DNA of 64,000 nt from Adhaeribacter arboris (GCF_003023845.1 NZ_PYFT01000001.1:3100001-3164000); one strand, 5' to 3'; shown: positions 26,730 to 37,362, counted from the first letter of the stretch. Made by a program: numbers and translations. Notes: generated by a model not told the origin, from the letters alone.

Positions 26730-27776
26730 TTAAACAATCAACATGGCATCGCCGTAGCTGAAGAAGTTATATTTTTCTTTTACGGCTACATTGTAGGCTT
26801 CCATAATCAATTCGTAACCACCAAAAGCGGCGGTCATCATGAGTAAGGTAGACTCGGGCATGTGGAAGTTAGTAAGCAGAGCATTCGCAATCCGGAAATC
26901 GTGCGGCGGAAAAATAAACTTATCGGTCCAACCCTCATTCGGCTTCAAGCGGCCGTTGGCCGATACCGACGATTCCAGCGCCCGCAAAGTAGTAGTACCT
27001 ATCGAGCATACCCGTTTTTTATTATCCAGCGCTTGGTTTACTAAGAGCGCGGTTTCCTCGGGAACAATAAAACTTTCCGAGTCCATTTTATGCTTCGTCA
27101 AATCTTCTACGTCTACCGGGCGGAAAGTTCCTAAACCCACGTGCAAGGTAACGGGAGTTACATTTACGCCTTTAAACTCCAGGCGTTTTAAAACTTCTTT
27201 TGTAAAATGAAGACCGGCAGTGGGAGCAGCTACGGCACCAACGTGCTTGGCATAAACGGTTTGATAGCGTTCGCGATCTTCGGGTTGCGCTTCGCGCTTA
27301 ATGTATTTGGGCAGGGGAGTTTCGCCTAATTCATTAATGGTTTTATAAAATTCTTCGTCGGTACCATCGAACAAAAATTTAATGGTACGCCCCCGCGAGG
27401 TGGTATTGTCAATTACTTCCGCTACCAAATCACTTTCGCCAAAATATAATTTATTACCTACCCGGATTTTGCGGGCCGGATCTACTAAAACATCCCACAA
27501 GTGAATGTCTTTATTTAACTCCCGCAGTAAAAATACTTCTATTTTGGCACCGGTTTTTTCTTTGTTACCGTACATCCGGGCCGGAAACACTTTGGTATCA
27601 TTAATTACCATAGCGTCGCCGTCATTAAAATAATTTAAAATATCTTTAAATATTTTATGTTCCATCTTGCCGCTATCACGGTGAACCACTAGCATGCGGG
27701 CTTCGTCGCGTTCTTTGGCCGGGTGCATGGCCAAAAGATTAGCGGGCAAGTCAAATTTAAATTCAGAGAGCTTCAT
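26730..27776 (-). CDS. queA: S-adenosylmethionine:tRNA ribosyltransferase-isomerase
   Basis: QueA transfers the ribosyl part of SAM to 7-aminomethyl-deazaguanine in tRNA, forming epoxyqueuosine. The 348-residue product starts with [17 protein letters not shown] and contains [42 protein letters not shown] and [15 protein letters not shown] blocks, all diagnostic. Length is normal. It is followed by its own terminator, so ispD is a separate unit. Confidence 0.97.
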   Translation of the reverse strand: MKLSEFKFDLPANLLAMHPAKERDEARMLVVHRDSGKMEHKIFKDILNYFNDGDAMVINDTKVFPARMYGNKEKTGAKIEVFLLRELNKDIHLWDVLVDPARKIRVGNKLYFGESDLVAEVIDNTTSRGRTIKFLFDGTDEEFYKTINELGETPLPKYIKREAQPEDRERYQTVYAKHVGAVAAPTAGLHFTKEVLKRLEFKGVNVTPVTLHVGLGTFRPVDVEDLTKHKMDSESFIVPEETALLVNQALDNKKRVCSIGTTTLRALESSVSANGRLKPNEGWTDKFIFPPHDFRIANALLTNFHMPESTLLMMTAAFGGYELIMEAYNVAVKEKYNFFSYGDAMLIV

Positions 27777-27829
27777 ATTTACTAATTATACTATCTAATA
27801 TTACGGTATTAAATTTTAAAAACGAGGCG

Positions 27830-27837
27830 CAAAGTTA
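27830..27837 (-). promoter_or_regulatory. queA -7 box
   Basis: TAACTTTG on the minus strand matches TAnnTTTG exactly, about 54 nt before the queA ATG. The -33 position is poorly conserved. Confidence 0.5.
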
Positions 27838-27898
27838 GTAGGTTTGCGGCAATTATTAGTATTTTTAGAAAAATTACTTCTAAAAGCTCTATCAGCTA

Positions 27899-29148
27899 AT
27901 GATTTACCTGCGGCTTATTCTGGAAAGTTTTCGGTTTGCCTGGCAAGCTTTAAAATCTAATTTGTTACGCACTATTCTTTCGCTGCTCGGCGTTACCATT
28001 GGTATTTTTGCCATTATCTCGGTATTTACCATTGTTGATTCGCTGGAGCGCAGCATTCGTAACAGCATGAATTTTTTAGGTAATAATGTAATCTACGTAC
28101 AAAAATGGCCGTGGTCGTTTGCGAACGAAGAATATCCGTGGTGGAAGTATTTCCAGCGACCGGCACCTAGCATCCGCGAATTTAAACTTTTAGAAAGATA
28201 CTTAGAAAATGCGCAGGGAGTAGCTATTTTTTGGGATACCGGCAATAATACTTTAAAATACCGCAACAACAACATTACCGGCATTAATTTAATGGGAGTG
28301 TCGTACGCGTATAATTTGGTTTCGGATATGCCCACCGCCGAAGGACGTTATTTTACTACCCAGGAAATTGATGCGGCCCGTAACGTAATTATTATTGGCG
28401 CTACTATTGCCGAAAATTTGTTCCGAAACCAAGTGGCCATTGGCAAACCCATCCGAATAAAAGGACAAAAATTTACGGTAATCGGAGTAATGGAAAAACA
28501 AGGCGAAAACATGCTCGGAGCGCCCACTAATGACAAAAACGCGATAATTCCGTACGGTGCTTTTAGTAAATTATTTTCCATTGGCCGCGGCGGCGTGGAA
28601 CCCACTATTGCCGTAAAAGGCTTGGACACGGACCCCGGCTTACAGGAATTGGAATACGAGATTAAAGGGGTGATGCGCAACATTCGCGGCCAGCGACCCC
28701 GCCAAGAAGATAATTTTGCTTTAAACCGGCCCGAAATGGTGGCCGAAGCTATTTCCAGCTTATTTAAAGTTATTGGGGTAGCAGGTTGGGTTATCGGCGG
28801 TTTTTCGATTTTGGTAGGCGGCTTTGGTATTGCCAACATTATGTTCGTATCGGTAAAAGAACGAACCAACATCATCGGCATTCAAAAATCATTGGGCGCC
28901 AAAAATTACTTTATTCTCTTTCAGTTCTTGTTCGAGTCGGTTTTTTTAAGTTTAATCGGGGGGGAGTAGGCATATTTATTGTTTTCCTGATCACGCTTAT
29001 TCCGCAGGATGCTTTAAAACTTTTGCTGAGCTTGGCTAATATATCGCTGGGTTTGGGGGTATCCGTGGTGATTGGCGTTTTATCGGGTATCATTCCGGCC
29101 GTGCTGGCTTCTAACCTCGATCCGGTGATTGCCATCCGCTCGAAGTAG
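27899..29148 (+). pseudogene. MacB/FtsX-type ABC transporter permease, frameshifted
   Basis: The product is a ~416-residue permease of the MacB type: a first transmembrane helix (LLGVTIGIFAIISVFTI), a large periplasmic MacB-like domain, and the FtsX domain with three helices. The frame breaks in a run of seven Gs at about 28968; eight Gs would continue LSLIGGG into VGIFIVFLITLIPQD and the final SNLDPVIAIRSK, which is the normal end for this family. It lacks an adjacent ATPase gene, as is common in Bacteroidota. It probably exports or transfers envelope molecules; the substrate is unknown. Confidence 0.85.
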
Positions 29149-29203
29149 TACGCTTGTAATCCTTCATAATCCCTTAAAATTAATTATTTGGCAGTTTTGC
29201 TTT

Positions 29204-29251
29204 GTTTAAATATATTTAACTTAAAATATTTAATTCAAAATATATTTAAAC
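29204..29251. promoter_or_regulatory. Array of AT-rich palindromes upstream of a -7 box
   Basis: GTTTAAATATATT (29204-29216) is the exact reverse complement of 29239-29251. Three related near-palindromes follow each other at about 16-nt spacing (centred near 29212, 29227 and 29244). They end 6 nt before the -7 box at 29258, so they cover the polymerase-binding region and could be an operator. Confidence 0.45.
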
Positions 29252-29257
29252 CTGTGT

Positions 29258-29265
29258 TATCTTTG
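29258..29265 (+). promoter_or_regulatory. -7 box for the gene at 29298
   Basis: TATCTTTG is an exact TAnnTTTG match, with expected transcription start near 29272 and a leader of about 26 nt. Confidence 0.55.
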
Positions 29266-29297
29266 TGCTTTAGAAAAAAGCAAAAGATAATACAACG

Positions 29298-30328
29298 ATG
29301 CCGAAACAAATACTATTTATTTTCATTAGTTTACTTTTTTATCTTCCGGTACATAGCCAGACTATTGATAGTTTAAATACGGGTGCACAACCAAAAGGCG
29401 GCCTCCAGAAATTAGCTTTAGCGTATTACAAGATTGATTTTACAAAAGAACAGCGAAGGTAATTAGAGAAAGTTTCTCTCGAATTTATTTATAGCATTGA
29501 TACCGTAGGTACCGCCATTCTGGAAGAAGTGAATGGTATAAGCGATGCAGCTATTCTAGACAGCTTAAAACGCACTCCCATACCAAGCTTTTATCCTAAA
29601 ACAGTGGACGGAGTAAAGGTAAATGCTCCTTACTTCATGCAATTCAACTTTCCCAAATACAGAATCAGGGAAGAACCGCTTTATCCTTCAAATAATCTAA
29701 GTTATAAAGAATATACCCTGGAAGATTTTGAATACATCCGGAAGGCGGGTAGGCGAGTAGATTTAGTTTTTGGCGGGGTATTTAATGGATTTATGGGTAA
29801 TGCCGGCAAACATTTAGGCGTTGGTGGGGCATGAAAATGGATCTGATGTTTACGGGTAAAAAAGGAATTAGTGGTGGTTTAATTATGAGCTTTTACGGCA
29901 ATAAACTAAAACAAGAATATCACCTTTTTACTAGCCGCGACCAAAACAGCGCTCCGCCAACCATGCTGTTGGGAGTAGGAGTGAATAAATTTATTTTTCA
30001 GCAAGAACACCGTGAATTTAATTTACAGTTAGCAGTATGTTATGCCATTCAGAACATTACTCCCAAGCTGAATGAGTCTGACCAGGAATGGACCCAATTA
30101 GAGGGATTCAGTCCGGGTTTAGTGGCTAATTATTTAGTCAAAATAGGTAAAGATAAAGTTGGTTATTATTATGGCAGTCCGCTTTTACGAAATAATTATC
30201 TTAACTTCCACGGAGCTATACGGCCCGTTTTCTTTCATCTAAAACAAGCTTCCGGTTTAATGTTGGAATTAGAAATTTCGTACCGCATGGGCTTACACGC
30301 TGTAAGTGAATATAAGTTGAAGCCCTGA
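29298..30328 (+). pseudogene. Exported barrel-like protein, interrupted by a stop and a frameshift
   Basis: The intact product would be about 343 residues, with a signal peptide (ILFIFISLLFYLPVHSQ) and, in its C-terminal half, glycine-rich amphipathic strands that suggest an outer-membrane barrel. I cannot name the family. An in-frame TAA at 29460-29462 lies where CAA (Gln) would keep KEQRRQLEKVS running; both sides are in the same frame. A second break at about 29828-29834 is repaired by one extra G in a GGGG run, joining HLGVGGG to MKMDLMFTG. Two independent lesions make true decay more likely here than in the other broken genes. Confidence 0.6.
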
Positions 30329-30843
30329 TTTTAAAATTAGTGCCAGTGTTAATACATACTTTTGTAAAGCTGCTGTTTTACGCTAGAAATTTCCGGTAAA
30401 TCCTTTAACAACATTCGCTGGTAAGAACCGACAAAAGCACTATTTGTAATGAAAAATGGTTGATAAGGAAAGAGAAGACAAGTAGAAAACAGAATAAATC
30501 CTGACCAAGATTTTACAAATAAATAATTTAGCTAGATAATTAGAAAATACCTACCTGATTATAGAAACTAGTGGCGAAGTAGTAATGCTCTGCACCTACT
30601 GTTTACCTGCTTGGTATTTCTTATCCAGTATTTATATAAATCCTGCCTAACTATTTAATAACACTTCTGGCTGTAACTTTTCGCCGTTATTCTAGTTCAA
30701 AGAAATTGGCTCCGTCTGCTCCTGGATGTACTAAAAGCAGTCGCACGGCCGGTTAGTAAATACTGTAAAAATAAATTTTAAAGTATTCATTCATTTTATC
30801 ACGTTTGCGCAGCCCGCAGGTTGCGCCCGATTTTTAATTACTT
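30329..30843. other. 515-nt non-coding gap upstream of the LOG gene
   Basis: No coding frame is convincing on either strand. A TACTTTTG -7-like box lies at 30357-30364, and a GC-rich hairpin with a T run lies at its right end. The rest is AT-rich sequence without recognised features. Confidence 0.5.
30807..30835 (+). promoter_or_regulatory. Hairpin with T run just before the LOG start codon
   Basis: GCGCAGCC (30807-30814) pairs with GGTTGCGC (30819-30826) through eight pairs including one G-T wobble, with a CGCA loop. TTTTT follows at 30831-30835, 8 nt before the ATG at 30844. It could be a terminator or attenuator. Confidence 0.5.
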
Positions 30844-31707
30844 ATGACCAAACTCCGTAAAACCAGTAAAACGAAACTTCACGAAGAAACCGTTAACGAA
30901 GGCAGTGGCCAAACCATTATTCAGCCGGAGATTAACGATAATAAAGCGAAATCCATAAAAGAAGCCCGAAAGCAAGCTCTAAAGGATAACCGCACAATTT
31001 CCGACGACGACAGTAAAATCCGACGCGCCTTCGTTGATAAAGATTGGAACGAAATCCGGATTGCCGATTCATGGCAAATTTTTAAAGTAATGGCCGAATT
31101 CGTGGAAGGCTTTGAGAAACTGTCCCGCATTGGCCCCTGTGTTTCCATATTTGGCTCGGCTCGCACCAAACCCGACAACCCGTATTACAAAATAGCCGAA
31201 GAAATTGCCGCTAAGCTCGTGCGCCACGGGTATGGGGTAATTACCGGCGGTGGCCCGGGTATTATGGAAGCAGGTAACAAAGGTGCCCATTCCGAAGGGG
31301 GAAAATCGGTGGGTTTAAACATTGAATTGCCGTTTGAGCAATCGCATAATATCTACATTGATCACGACAAAATTCTCGATTTTGATTATTTCTTCGTGCG
31401 TAAAGTAATGTTTGTAAAATACGCCCAAGGTTTTGTGGTAATGCCTGGCGGTTTTGGCACCCTCGACGAATTATTCGAAGCGATTACACTTATTCAAACC
31501 AAGAAAATCGGTAAATTCCCGATTATTCTGGTGGGAAAACAGTACTGGCAAGGTTTATTCGATTGGATTGAAGACGTAATGTTGCATAGTGAGAATAACA
31601 TTAGCCCGGAAGATTTAAACCTGGTGCACTTGGTTGACAATGCCACCGATGCGGTTAAAGTAATCGATGACTTTTACGGCAAGTATTTATTATCACCAAA
31701 TTTTTAA
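30844..31707 (+). CDS. LOG-family (TIGR00730) Rossmann-fold protein
   Basis: LOG-type enzymes cleave nucleoside 5'-monophosphates to base and ribose phosphate. The 287-residue protein has the two signature blocks GGGPGIMEA and PGGFGTLDELFEA, which form the active site with the conserved Arg in the DYFFVRKVMF segment. The N-terminal ~75 residues are a basic, probably disordered extension that is longer than in minimal LOG proteins. The true substrate is unknown; pyrimidine or purine nucleotide breakdown is possible. Confidence 0.92.
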   Translation: MTKLRKTSKTKLHEETVNEGSGQTIIQPEINDNKAKSIKEARKQALKDNRTISDDDSKIRRAFVDKDWNEIRIADSWQIFKVMAEFVEGFEKLSRIGPCVSIFGSARTKPDNPYYKIAEEIAAKLVRHGYGVITGGGPGIMEAGNKGAHSEGGKSVGLNIELPFEQSHNIYIDHDKILDFDYFFVRKVMFVKYAQGFVVMPGGFGTLDELFEAITLIQTKKIGKFPIILVGKQYWQGLFDWIEDVMLHSENNISPEDLNLVHLVDNATDAVKVIDDFYGKYLLSPNF

Positions 31708-31720
31708 TTAAAAACAAAAT

Positions 31721-32173
31721 GTGAGTAATTGGCATCCAGAATTAATACCAATAACGCGTGAAGAAGATTATTACACGCATTATCTGGGAGAGACAGAAAA
31801 TGGAATTTTGTTTTTTGGCTATGATACTTTTGTGTTTCCTAATGGCTTTTCAAGTGGTAATTGGGAAGATGAGAGACTTGAATATGCATTAGTTTACCTC
31901 TTTGACAAAAAAGGGAATCCCATAGAGACAAAATATAAGTACGCAGGCAAAACAAGTGAAATTCAGCCGGGCAAAACCAATCAATTGCTGGAAGAATTAA
32001 TAGCTGAATTAGGAAAGCTGGAATTTAAAGATATTGAAGTAAAACCATTTAAAACAGAAATAGACGGAATTGATTTTGGGTTGATTCCAAATGATGAAAT
32101 TCAAATGATTGAATTACAGCCTAGTTCTACAATTGCTTTTAGCGAGCCTTGGGATGGTGAATATTACACCTAA
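31721..32173 (+). CDS. Hypothetical protein, 150 aa
   Basis: I do not recognise this soluble, acidic, AT-rich gene. It has no signal peptide and a beta-rich start (LFFGYDTFVFPNGFSSGNW), then a charged helical middle. It begins at GTG 31721, 13 nt after the LOG stop; the preceding base makes ATG overlap TGA (ATGTGA), so no ATG start is available in frame. It could be an immunity-type protein by general look, but this is only an impression. Confidence 0.6.
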   Translation: MSNWHPELIPITREEDYYTHYLGETENGILFFGYDTFVFPNGFSSGNWEDERLEYALVYLFDKKGNPIETKYKYAGKTSEIQPGKTNQLLEELIAELGKLEFKDIEVKPFKTEIDGIDFGLIPNDEIQMIELQPSSTIAFSEPWDGEYYT

Positions 32174-32288
32174 TAGTAAAATGTGCAACAAGACCATCTT
32201 GCTCGTTATTCACACAAGAGAGTTAGGTAATTAGAGCTTACACCCAACTAGCTGTGTGATTCAATTTATAATTTAATAAAACTTCCTC

Positions 32289-33224
32289 ATGACCCAGCCA
32301 ACTCCTTACCTCAAATACTTGTTTTTTCTGGCTTGCTTGTTAGGAGTAGTAAATTTATGCAGCCAGCAGGTAACTCCGGCTCTTACGGGTGTGAACAGCT
32401 ACCGGCCTTTCCCCCTCCCTAAAACCATGAGTTTCGCCGGTGAGCCAGTACCCTTAGAAGTAACCGATGTGGCCGAACGCCTGGATCGGGAATTACAATC
32501 GAATGCGTACTTTCACTCCAATGTTTTACTCGCTTTAAAACGTTTGCAGCGCTCCTTACCCGAACTGGAACGGGTACTCGAAGCCAATGGTTTACCCGCC
32601 GATTTTAAGTACGTAGCCCTGGCCGAAAGTTTACTCGGTAATGTTATTTCTCCGAAGGGTGCGGTGGGAGTCTGGCAGTTTATGCCTTCTACGGCCCGGG
32701 AGTTAAAACTTACCATTAACGATGAAGTAGATGAGCGTTATCATTTCGAGAAATCGACCATTGCGGCCTGTAATTATTTTAAAAAAGCCCGGCAGCGCTT
32801 TGGCTCCTGGACCAACGCCGCTGCCTCCTACAACCGGGGCATGGGCGGTTTACAGGCCGCCTTAAAAGCCCAAAAAGTTACCTCCTACTACGATTTGTAC
32901 CTGAACGAAGAAACCTCGCGGTATATGTTCCGGATTCTGGCCTTAAAAGAAATCATGGAAAACCCCAAACGCTATGGTTTTGACTTACTTCAGGCCGATG
33001 TTTACTCCTCGGTACCTACTCGGCCGGTAACCATAAATGCTACCATCGAAGATTTGCCGCAGTTCGCCTTAAATCAAGGTATAAATTACAGAATTTTACG
33101 CTTGCATAATCCCTGGTTAAAAGGTTACAAATTAACCGTAGCCGATACGACGGCCATCTACTCTCTGCAACTTCCGCAAACCATAGTAAACCCTACCCGC
33201 GATTATAGAAGTAGCCGCTTTTAA
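32289..33224 (+). CDS. Lytic transglycosylase (SLT/MltD-like)
   Basis: This 311-residue protein has a signal peptide (YLFFLACLLGVVNLC) and a soluble lytic transglycosylase domain. The catalytic Glu113 sits in VALAESLL, and the conserved GAVGVWQFMPSTARE and AAASYNRGMGGLQ blocks are present. It cuts the glycan strand of peptidoglycan to a 1,6-anhydro end in the periplasm. No LysM repeat is found in the remaining C-terminal ~80 residues. It lies in a row with the LOG gene and uvrA on the plus strand. Confidence 0.92.
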   Translation: MTQPTPYLKYLFFLACLLGVVNLCSQQVTPALTGVNSYRPFPLPKTMSFAGEPVPLEVTDVAERLDRELQSNAYFHSNVLLALKRLQRSLPELERVLEANGLPADFKYVALAESLLGNVISPKGAVGVWQFMPSTARELKLTINDEVDERYHFEKSTIAACNYFKKARQRFGSWTNAAASYNRGMGGLQAALKAQKVTSYYDLYLNEETSRYMFRILALKEIMENPKRYGFDLLQADVYSSVPTRPVTINATIEDLPQFALNQGINYRILRLHNPWLKGYKLTVADTTAIYSLQLPQTIVNPTRDYRSSRF

Positions 33225-33572
33225 ATTTTTAGGTTATTCGTAAAACTTACTTCGTGGTGGTAGTTGCTTGTATATTGGCTAACAAAGCATTGGCTCAAGC
33301 AATTAAAGACAAATAAGCCAGGTAAAACAAATTCGGCCCCTGGCTACGGAAATTAGCATTTTGTGGGATACTGTCTTACTTACGCACTATTTTAGCAGGA
33401 ATTAAATGCTTGTTTTACCCAGTATAAAATTTAATAATGACTTTACCTAAGTCAAAACAAACAATTCCAATATCTTAAACCAAAACTTCTCAAAAACTGT
33501 TTAGATAAGATTAACCTTAACCTGCTAATACGCTTAGTTTTGCGTATCTTTGCAGATTAATTCAGTTTGGCA
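33225..33572. other. Gap before uvrA with promoter
   Basis: The 348-nt gap has a stem-loop (AGCCAGG 33316-33322 with CCTGGCT 33339-33345) about 90 nt after the transglycosylase stop, but without a clear T run. A -7 box lies at 33545. No gene is seen. Confidence 0.5.
33545..33552 (+). promoter_or_regulatory. uvrA -7 box
   Basis: TATCTTTG matches the -7 consensus exactly, 20 nt before the ATG at 33573. No strong -33 element is seen. Confidence 0.55.
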
Positions 33573-36472
33573 ATGGCCCCAAAAAAAGAAGCACTTTCCT
33601 CTAATAACGATACTCTTACGGCAACTGCAGTTGCCCCTCCTCCTACCCCCACCGAAGCACCTTTAATTGAGGTGTATGGCGCCCGGGAGCACAATTTAAA
33701 AAATATCAGCCTGCAAATTCCGCGGAATAAGCTGGTGGTATTTACCGGCATAAGTGGCAGCGGCAAATCGTCGTTGGCTTTCGATACTATTTACGCCGAA
33801 GGACAACGCCGCTACATGGAAACTTTCTCGGCGTATGCCCGCTCTTTCCTGGGCGGGTTGGAACGGCCTAACGTCGATAAAATCGAAGGCTTGAGTCCGG
33901 TTATTTCCATTGAGCAAAAAACTACGAGCCGCAACCCACGCTCTACGGTAGGCACCATCACTGAAATTTACGACTTTCTGCGCCTACTGTATGCCCGTAC
34001 CGCCGAGGCCTTTAGCTACGTAACCGGTGAACGCATGATCCGGCAGTCCGATGATCAGATTGTAAACCACATTCTCGAAAACTTTGATAAAAAGAAGCTG
34101 ATTATTCTGGCCCCGGTGGTAAAAGGCCGCAAAGGCCATTACCGCGAGCTATTTGAGCAAATCCGGAAAATGGGCTTTGTGCGCGTGCGGGTAGATGGCG
34201 AATTGCTGGAATTAATGCCTAAAATGCAGGTAGACCGCTACAAAATTCACGATATCGAGATTGTAATAGATAAGATTATTGTACATGCCCAAGACCGCTA
34301 TCGCATTTCGAGTTCGGTGCAAAACGCGCTTACCCACGGTAAAGGTACCGTTACCATCCTGAACCCGGATACGAATCAATCTTACTTTTTCTCGCGGCAC
34401 CTCATGGACCCGGCCACCGGCATTGCCTACGACGATCCGGCTCCGAACACGTTTTCCTTTAATTCGCCTTACGGTGCATGCCCGACTTGTAATGGTTTAG
34501 GCGAAATTCAGGAAATTACCGAAGAATCTATTATTCCGGATAAGGGTTTAAGTATTAGCCGGGGAGGTATTTCTCCACTCGGCGAATTCCGCGATATCTG
34601 GATTTTTAATCAGATTCAAACGATCCTGAAACAAAATAAACTTAGCATTTCCACCCCCATTCAGGATATTCCGGCTCCCGTATTGCACCAGTTGCTTCAT
34701 GGTATCGACGAAGATATTATTGTAAAAGCCAAAGGTCAGAATTTTATTACGCAGTTCGAAGGTATTATCAACTTTCTGCGCAAGCAAATGGATTCTGATT
34801 CAGATGCCATTCGCACCTGGATTAACGAATATACCCAGACCAGCACCTGCCCCGAATGCCAAGGGTACCGGCTTAAAAAGAATCACTGCATTTTAAATTA
34901 GATAGCCGGCACATTGGGGAATTAGCGCAGTTTAACATTGGCAAATTAGCCGACTGGTTCCATAACCTGGAAGACCGCCTAAGCGAACGCCAAAATTTAA
35001 TTGCCCGCGAACTGCTGAAAGAAATCCGGAAAAGGATTAAGTTTTTACTCGATGTAGGCCTGGAGTACCTGAATTTACACCGTTCGGTTCGTACTTTATC
35101 GGGCGGGGAGTCGCAGCGGATTCGGTTGGCTACCCAAATTGGTACTCAACTGGTGGGCGTTTTGTACATAATGGATGAGCCCAGTATTGGCTTGCACCAG
35201 CGCGATAATGAAAAGCTGATTAATGCCCTCAAAAATCTGCGCGACATTGGCAACTCAGTAATTGTGGTGGAACACGATAAAGACATGATTCTGCACGCCG
35301 ACCACGTGTTGGATATTGGTCCGGGAGCGGGTATTCACGGCGGCCATATTGTTGCCGAAGGTTCGCCCGCAGAAATATTTAACTCGGGTAGTCTTACTTC
35401 ACAGTATTTAAGCGGCCAGAAACACATAGAAGTACATACGGCGAAACGACCAGGAAATGGTAAATTTTTAGAATTACGGGGTGCTACCGGGCATAATTTA
35501 AAAAATCTTACAGTAAAATTTCCGTTGGGTAAATTAATTGCGGTTACCGGTGTTTCGGGTAGCGGAAAATCCACGCTCATTCACGATACTTTATTTCCGA
35601 TTCTGAACCAGCACTTTTTTAATGCCAAGCGCGATCCGCTTTCTTATAAAGCCATTGAAGGCTTGGAAAATATTGACAAAGTAATTGAAGTAGACCAGTC
35701 GCCGATTGGTCGGACCCCACGTTCTAATCCGGCGACTTACACGGGTATTTTCACTGATATCCGGGCTTTATTTGCCCAGTTGCCCGAGGCCAAAATCCGG
35801 GGTTATTCGGCGGGTCGTTTTTCTTTTAACGTAAAAGGTGGCCGTTGCGAAACCTGCGAAGGCGCCGGCATGCGCACCATCGAAATGAATTTTTTACCGG
35901 ATGTATACGTACCCTGCGAAACCTGCAAAGGCAAACGTTATAACCGCGAAACTCTGGAAGTCCGTTTTAAAGGTAAATCCATTACCGACGTGCTGGACAT
36001 GACGGTAGAAAAAGCCGTGGAGTACTTTGATAATCAGCCCCGGATTCTGCGCAAGATAAAGATACTAAACGAAGTAGGTTTAGGTTATATTACCTTGGGT
36101 CAGCAGGCTACTACCCTTTCGGGCGGCGAAGCGCAACGAGTAAAACTGGCAACCGAACTGGCAAAAAAAGATACCGGTAAAACGTTTTATATATTGGATG
36201 AACCCACCACCGGATTGCATTTTGAAGACATTAAGCATTTGTCCGATGTAATTCACCGGCTCGTGGATAAAGGCAATACCGTATTAATTATCGAGCATAA
36301 CCTCGACATGATTAAAGTAGCCGATTATATTATTGATATTGGGCCGGAAGGGGGCGATGCAGGCGGCAACATTGTAGCGCAAGGCACTCCCGAAGAAGTA
36401 GCTGCCTGTGATAAAGGTTATACGGCTCGGTTTCTGCGCGAGGAATTGCGCACCAGTCATTACGTACAGTAA
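33573..36472 (+). pseudogene. uvrA: Excinuclease ABC subunit A, frameshifted
   Basis: UvrA is the damage-sensing ATPase of nucleotide excision repair. The first part has Walker A GISGSGKSS, the SPVISIEQKTTSRNPRSTVG block and a CPTCNGLG zinc motif. The second has [12 protein letters not shown], a second Walker [30 protein letters not shown] and a second [12 protein letters not shown]. The frame breaks near 34875-34882: in AAAAAGAATCAC one extra G rejoins GYRLKK to [14 protein letters not shown]-type sequence. The restored protein would be about 966 residues, the normal size. A sequencing indel is the simplest explanation. The ATG at 33573 is chosen over an upstream TTG. Confidence 0.93.
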
Positions 36473-36540
36473 AAATTAACTAAATACACCATCCAAAACT
36501 ACTTTTCTCTTTTATAATATAATTAAGAAAATTAATCATT

Positions 36541-36571
36541 AAATCCTTCTCTACTGAGAGAGGGATTTTTT
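36541..36571 (+). terminator. uvrA terminator
   Basis: AAATCCTTCTCT (36541-36552) and AGAGAGGGATTT (36557-36568) pair over 12 bp with one G-T wobble and an ACTG loop, followed by T residues. It lies 69 nt past the uvrA stop. The remainder of the gap to 36859 shows no gene. Confidence 0.75.
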
Positions 36572-36859
36572 ATTTCAGTCGATATCCAACTGTCAACTCT
36601 ATTCTTTAATTTACCTAAAAAACAGAATTCTGTCAAGCCGAAACTTATAAGCATAGTTCTTTGCAAATCAAATATTTATAAGTATTTTGTATACTAGATT
36701 TAGACCTCCACAGTAGTTCTTATTTTAGCAGGATAAAAATAAAAATTATATCCAAAATGAATTTCCTGCGTAACTGTTAAGAATTTATTTTGCAGTATAA
36801 CTTCCAGGTAGCAATAATTACACTTACGTTAGACTTAATTATTGAGGAGAATCGCTGAG

Positions 36860-37156
36860 ATGAAGGATAGGACCCAACTAAATTTAATCACTACTGATTG
36901 CGGACAACGCTATGTGATTGATCATTTGGATCAGGTAGCATTAGGAATTTTAACCAACGATGATACTACTTCCAATCCGGGCTTTATACCCACTACTTAT
37001 TCCGTTTATAAAACGGTAATGGTGAATGAATACTTACTAGAAATTACCCAGTACGATAGCGACGAGGACACTTTAAATACTAGCTATAAACTTATCTCGG
37101 ATGAAGAAGCAGTGCCTTATTTAGAAAACGGTAACCAGAACGTGCTGTTTTATTAA
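36860..37156 (+). CDS. Small hypothetical protein, paralogue of the 53249 gene
   Basis: This 98-residue unknown has no signal peptide or membrane helix. A TTYSVYKT segment, a YDSDED turn and an LISDEEAVPYLE C-terminal helix match, in the same order, the TYTIYKT, YDAITD and LISEQEAFTYL segments of the protein at 53249, so the two look like one small family. The ATG at 36860 follows a purine-rich GAGGAGA 13 nt upstream, unusual among the weak ribosome sites here. It is followed by a strong bidirectional terminator. Confidence 0.65.
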   Translation: MKDRTQLNLITTDCGQRYVIDHLDQVALGILTNDDTTSNPGFIPTTYSVYKTVMVNEYLLEITQYDSDEDTLNTSYKLISDEEAVPYLENGNQNVLFY

Positions 37157-37298
37157 TCTTACAAAAGATGCTGCCTCCGCCTATCTGATAATTCTTAATC
37201 TATTTTTTAAGTTTTTTCAACTTGCTAGTGGCAATAATTGATACCCGGGAAGTTACCCGTATAACTTTAATAACCGGTAATCTAAAACCAAATCATAA

Positions 37299-37335
37299 AA
37301 AAAGCCGAAGCTACTATTGTACGCTTCGGCTTTTT
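37299..37335. terminator. Bidirectional terminator
   Basis: A perfect 13-bp stem (37299-37311 with 37323-37335; GCCGAAGC core) with A/T tracts at both outer ends separates the convergent small gene and the DUF4142 gene. Confidence 0.85.
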
Positions 37336-37362
37336 ACCTATTAAGTTAACAGTTAACTTTAC

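Noticed and set aside
28348-28881. 177-codon minus-strand frame inside the permease gene
   Set aside because: It is antisense to a clear FtsX/MacB gene and is explained by codon bias.
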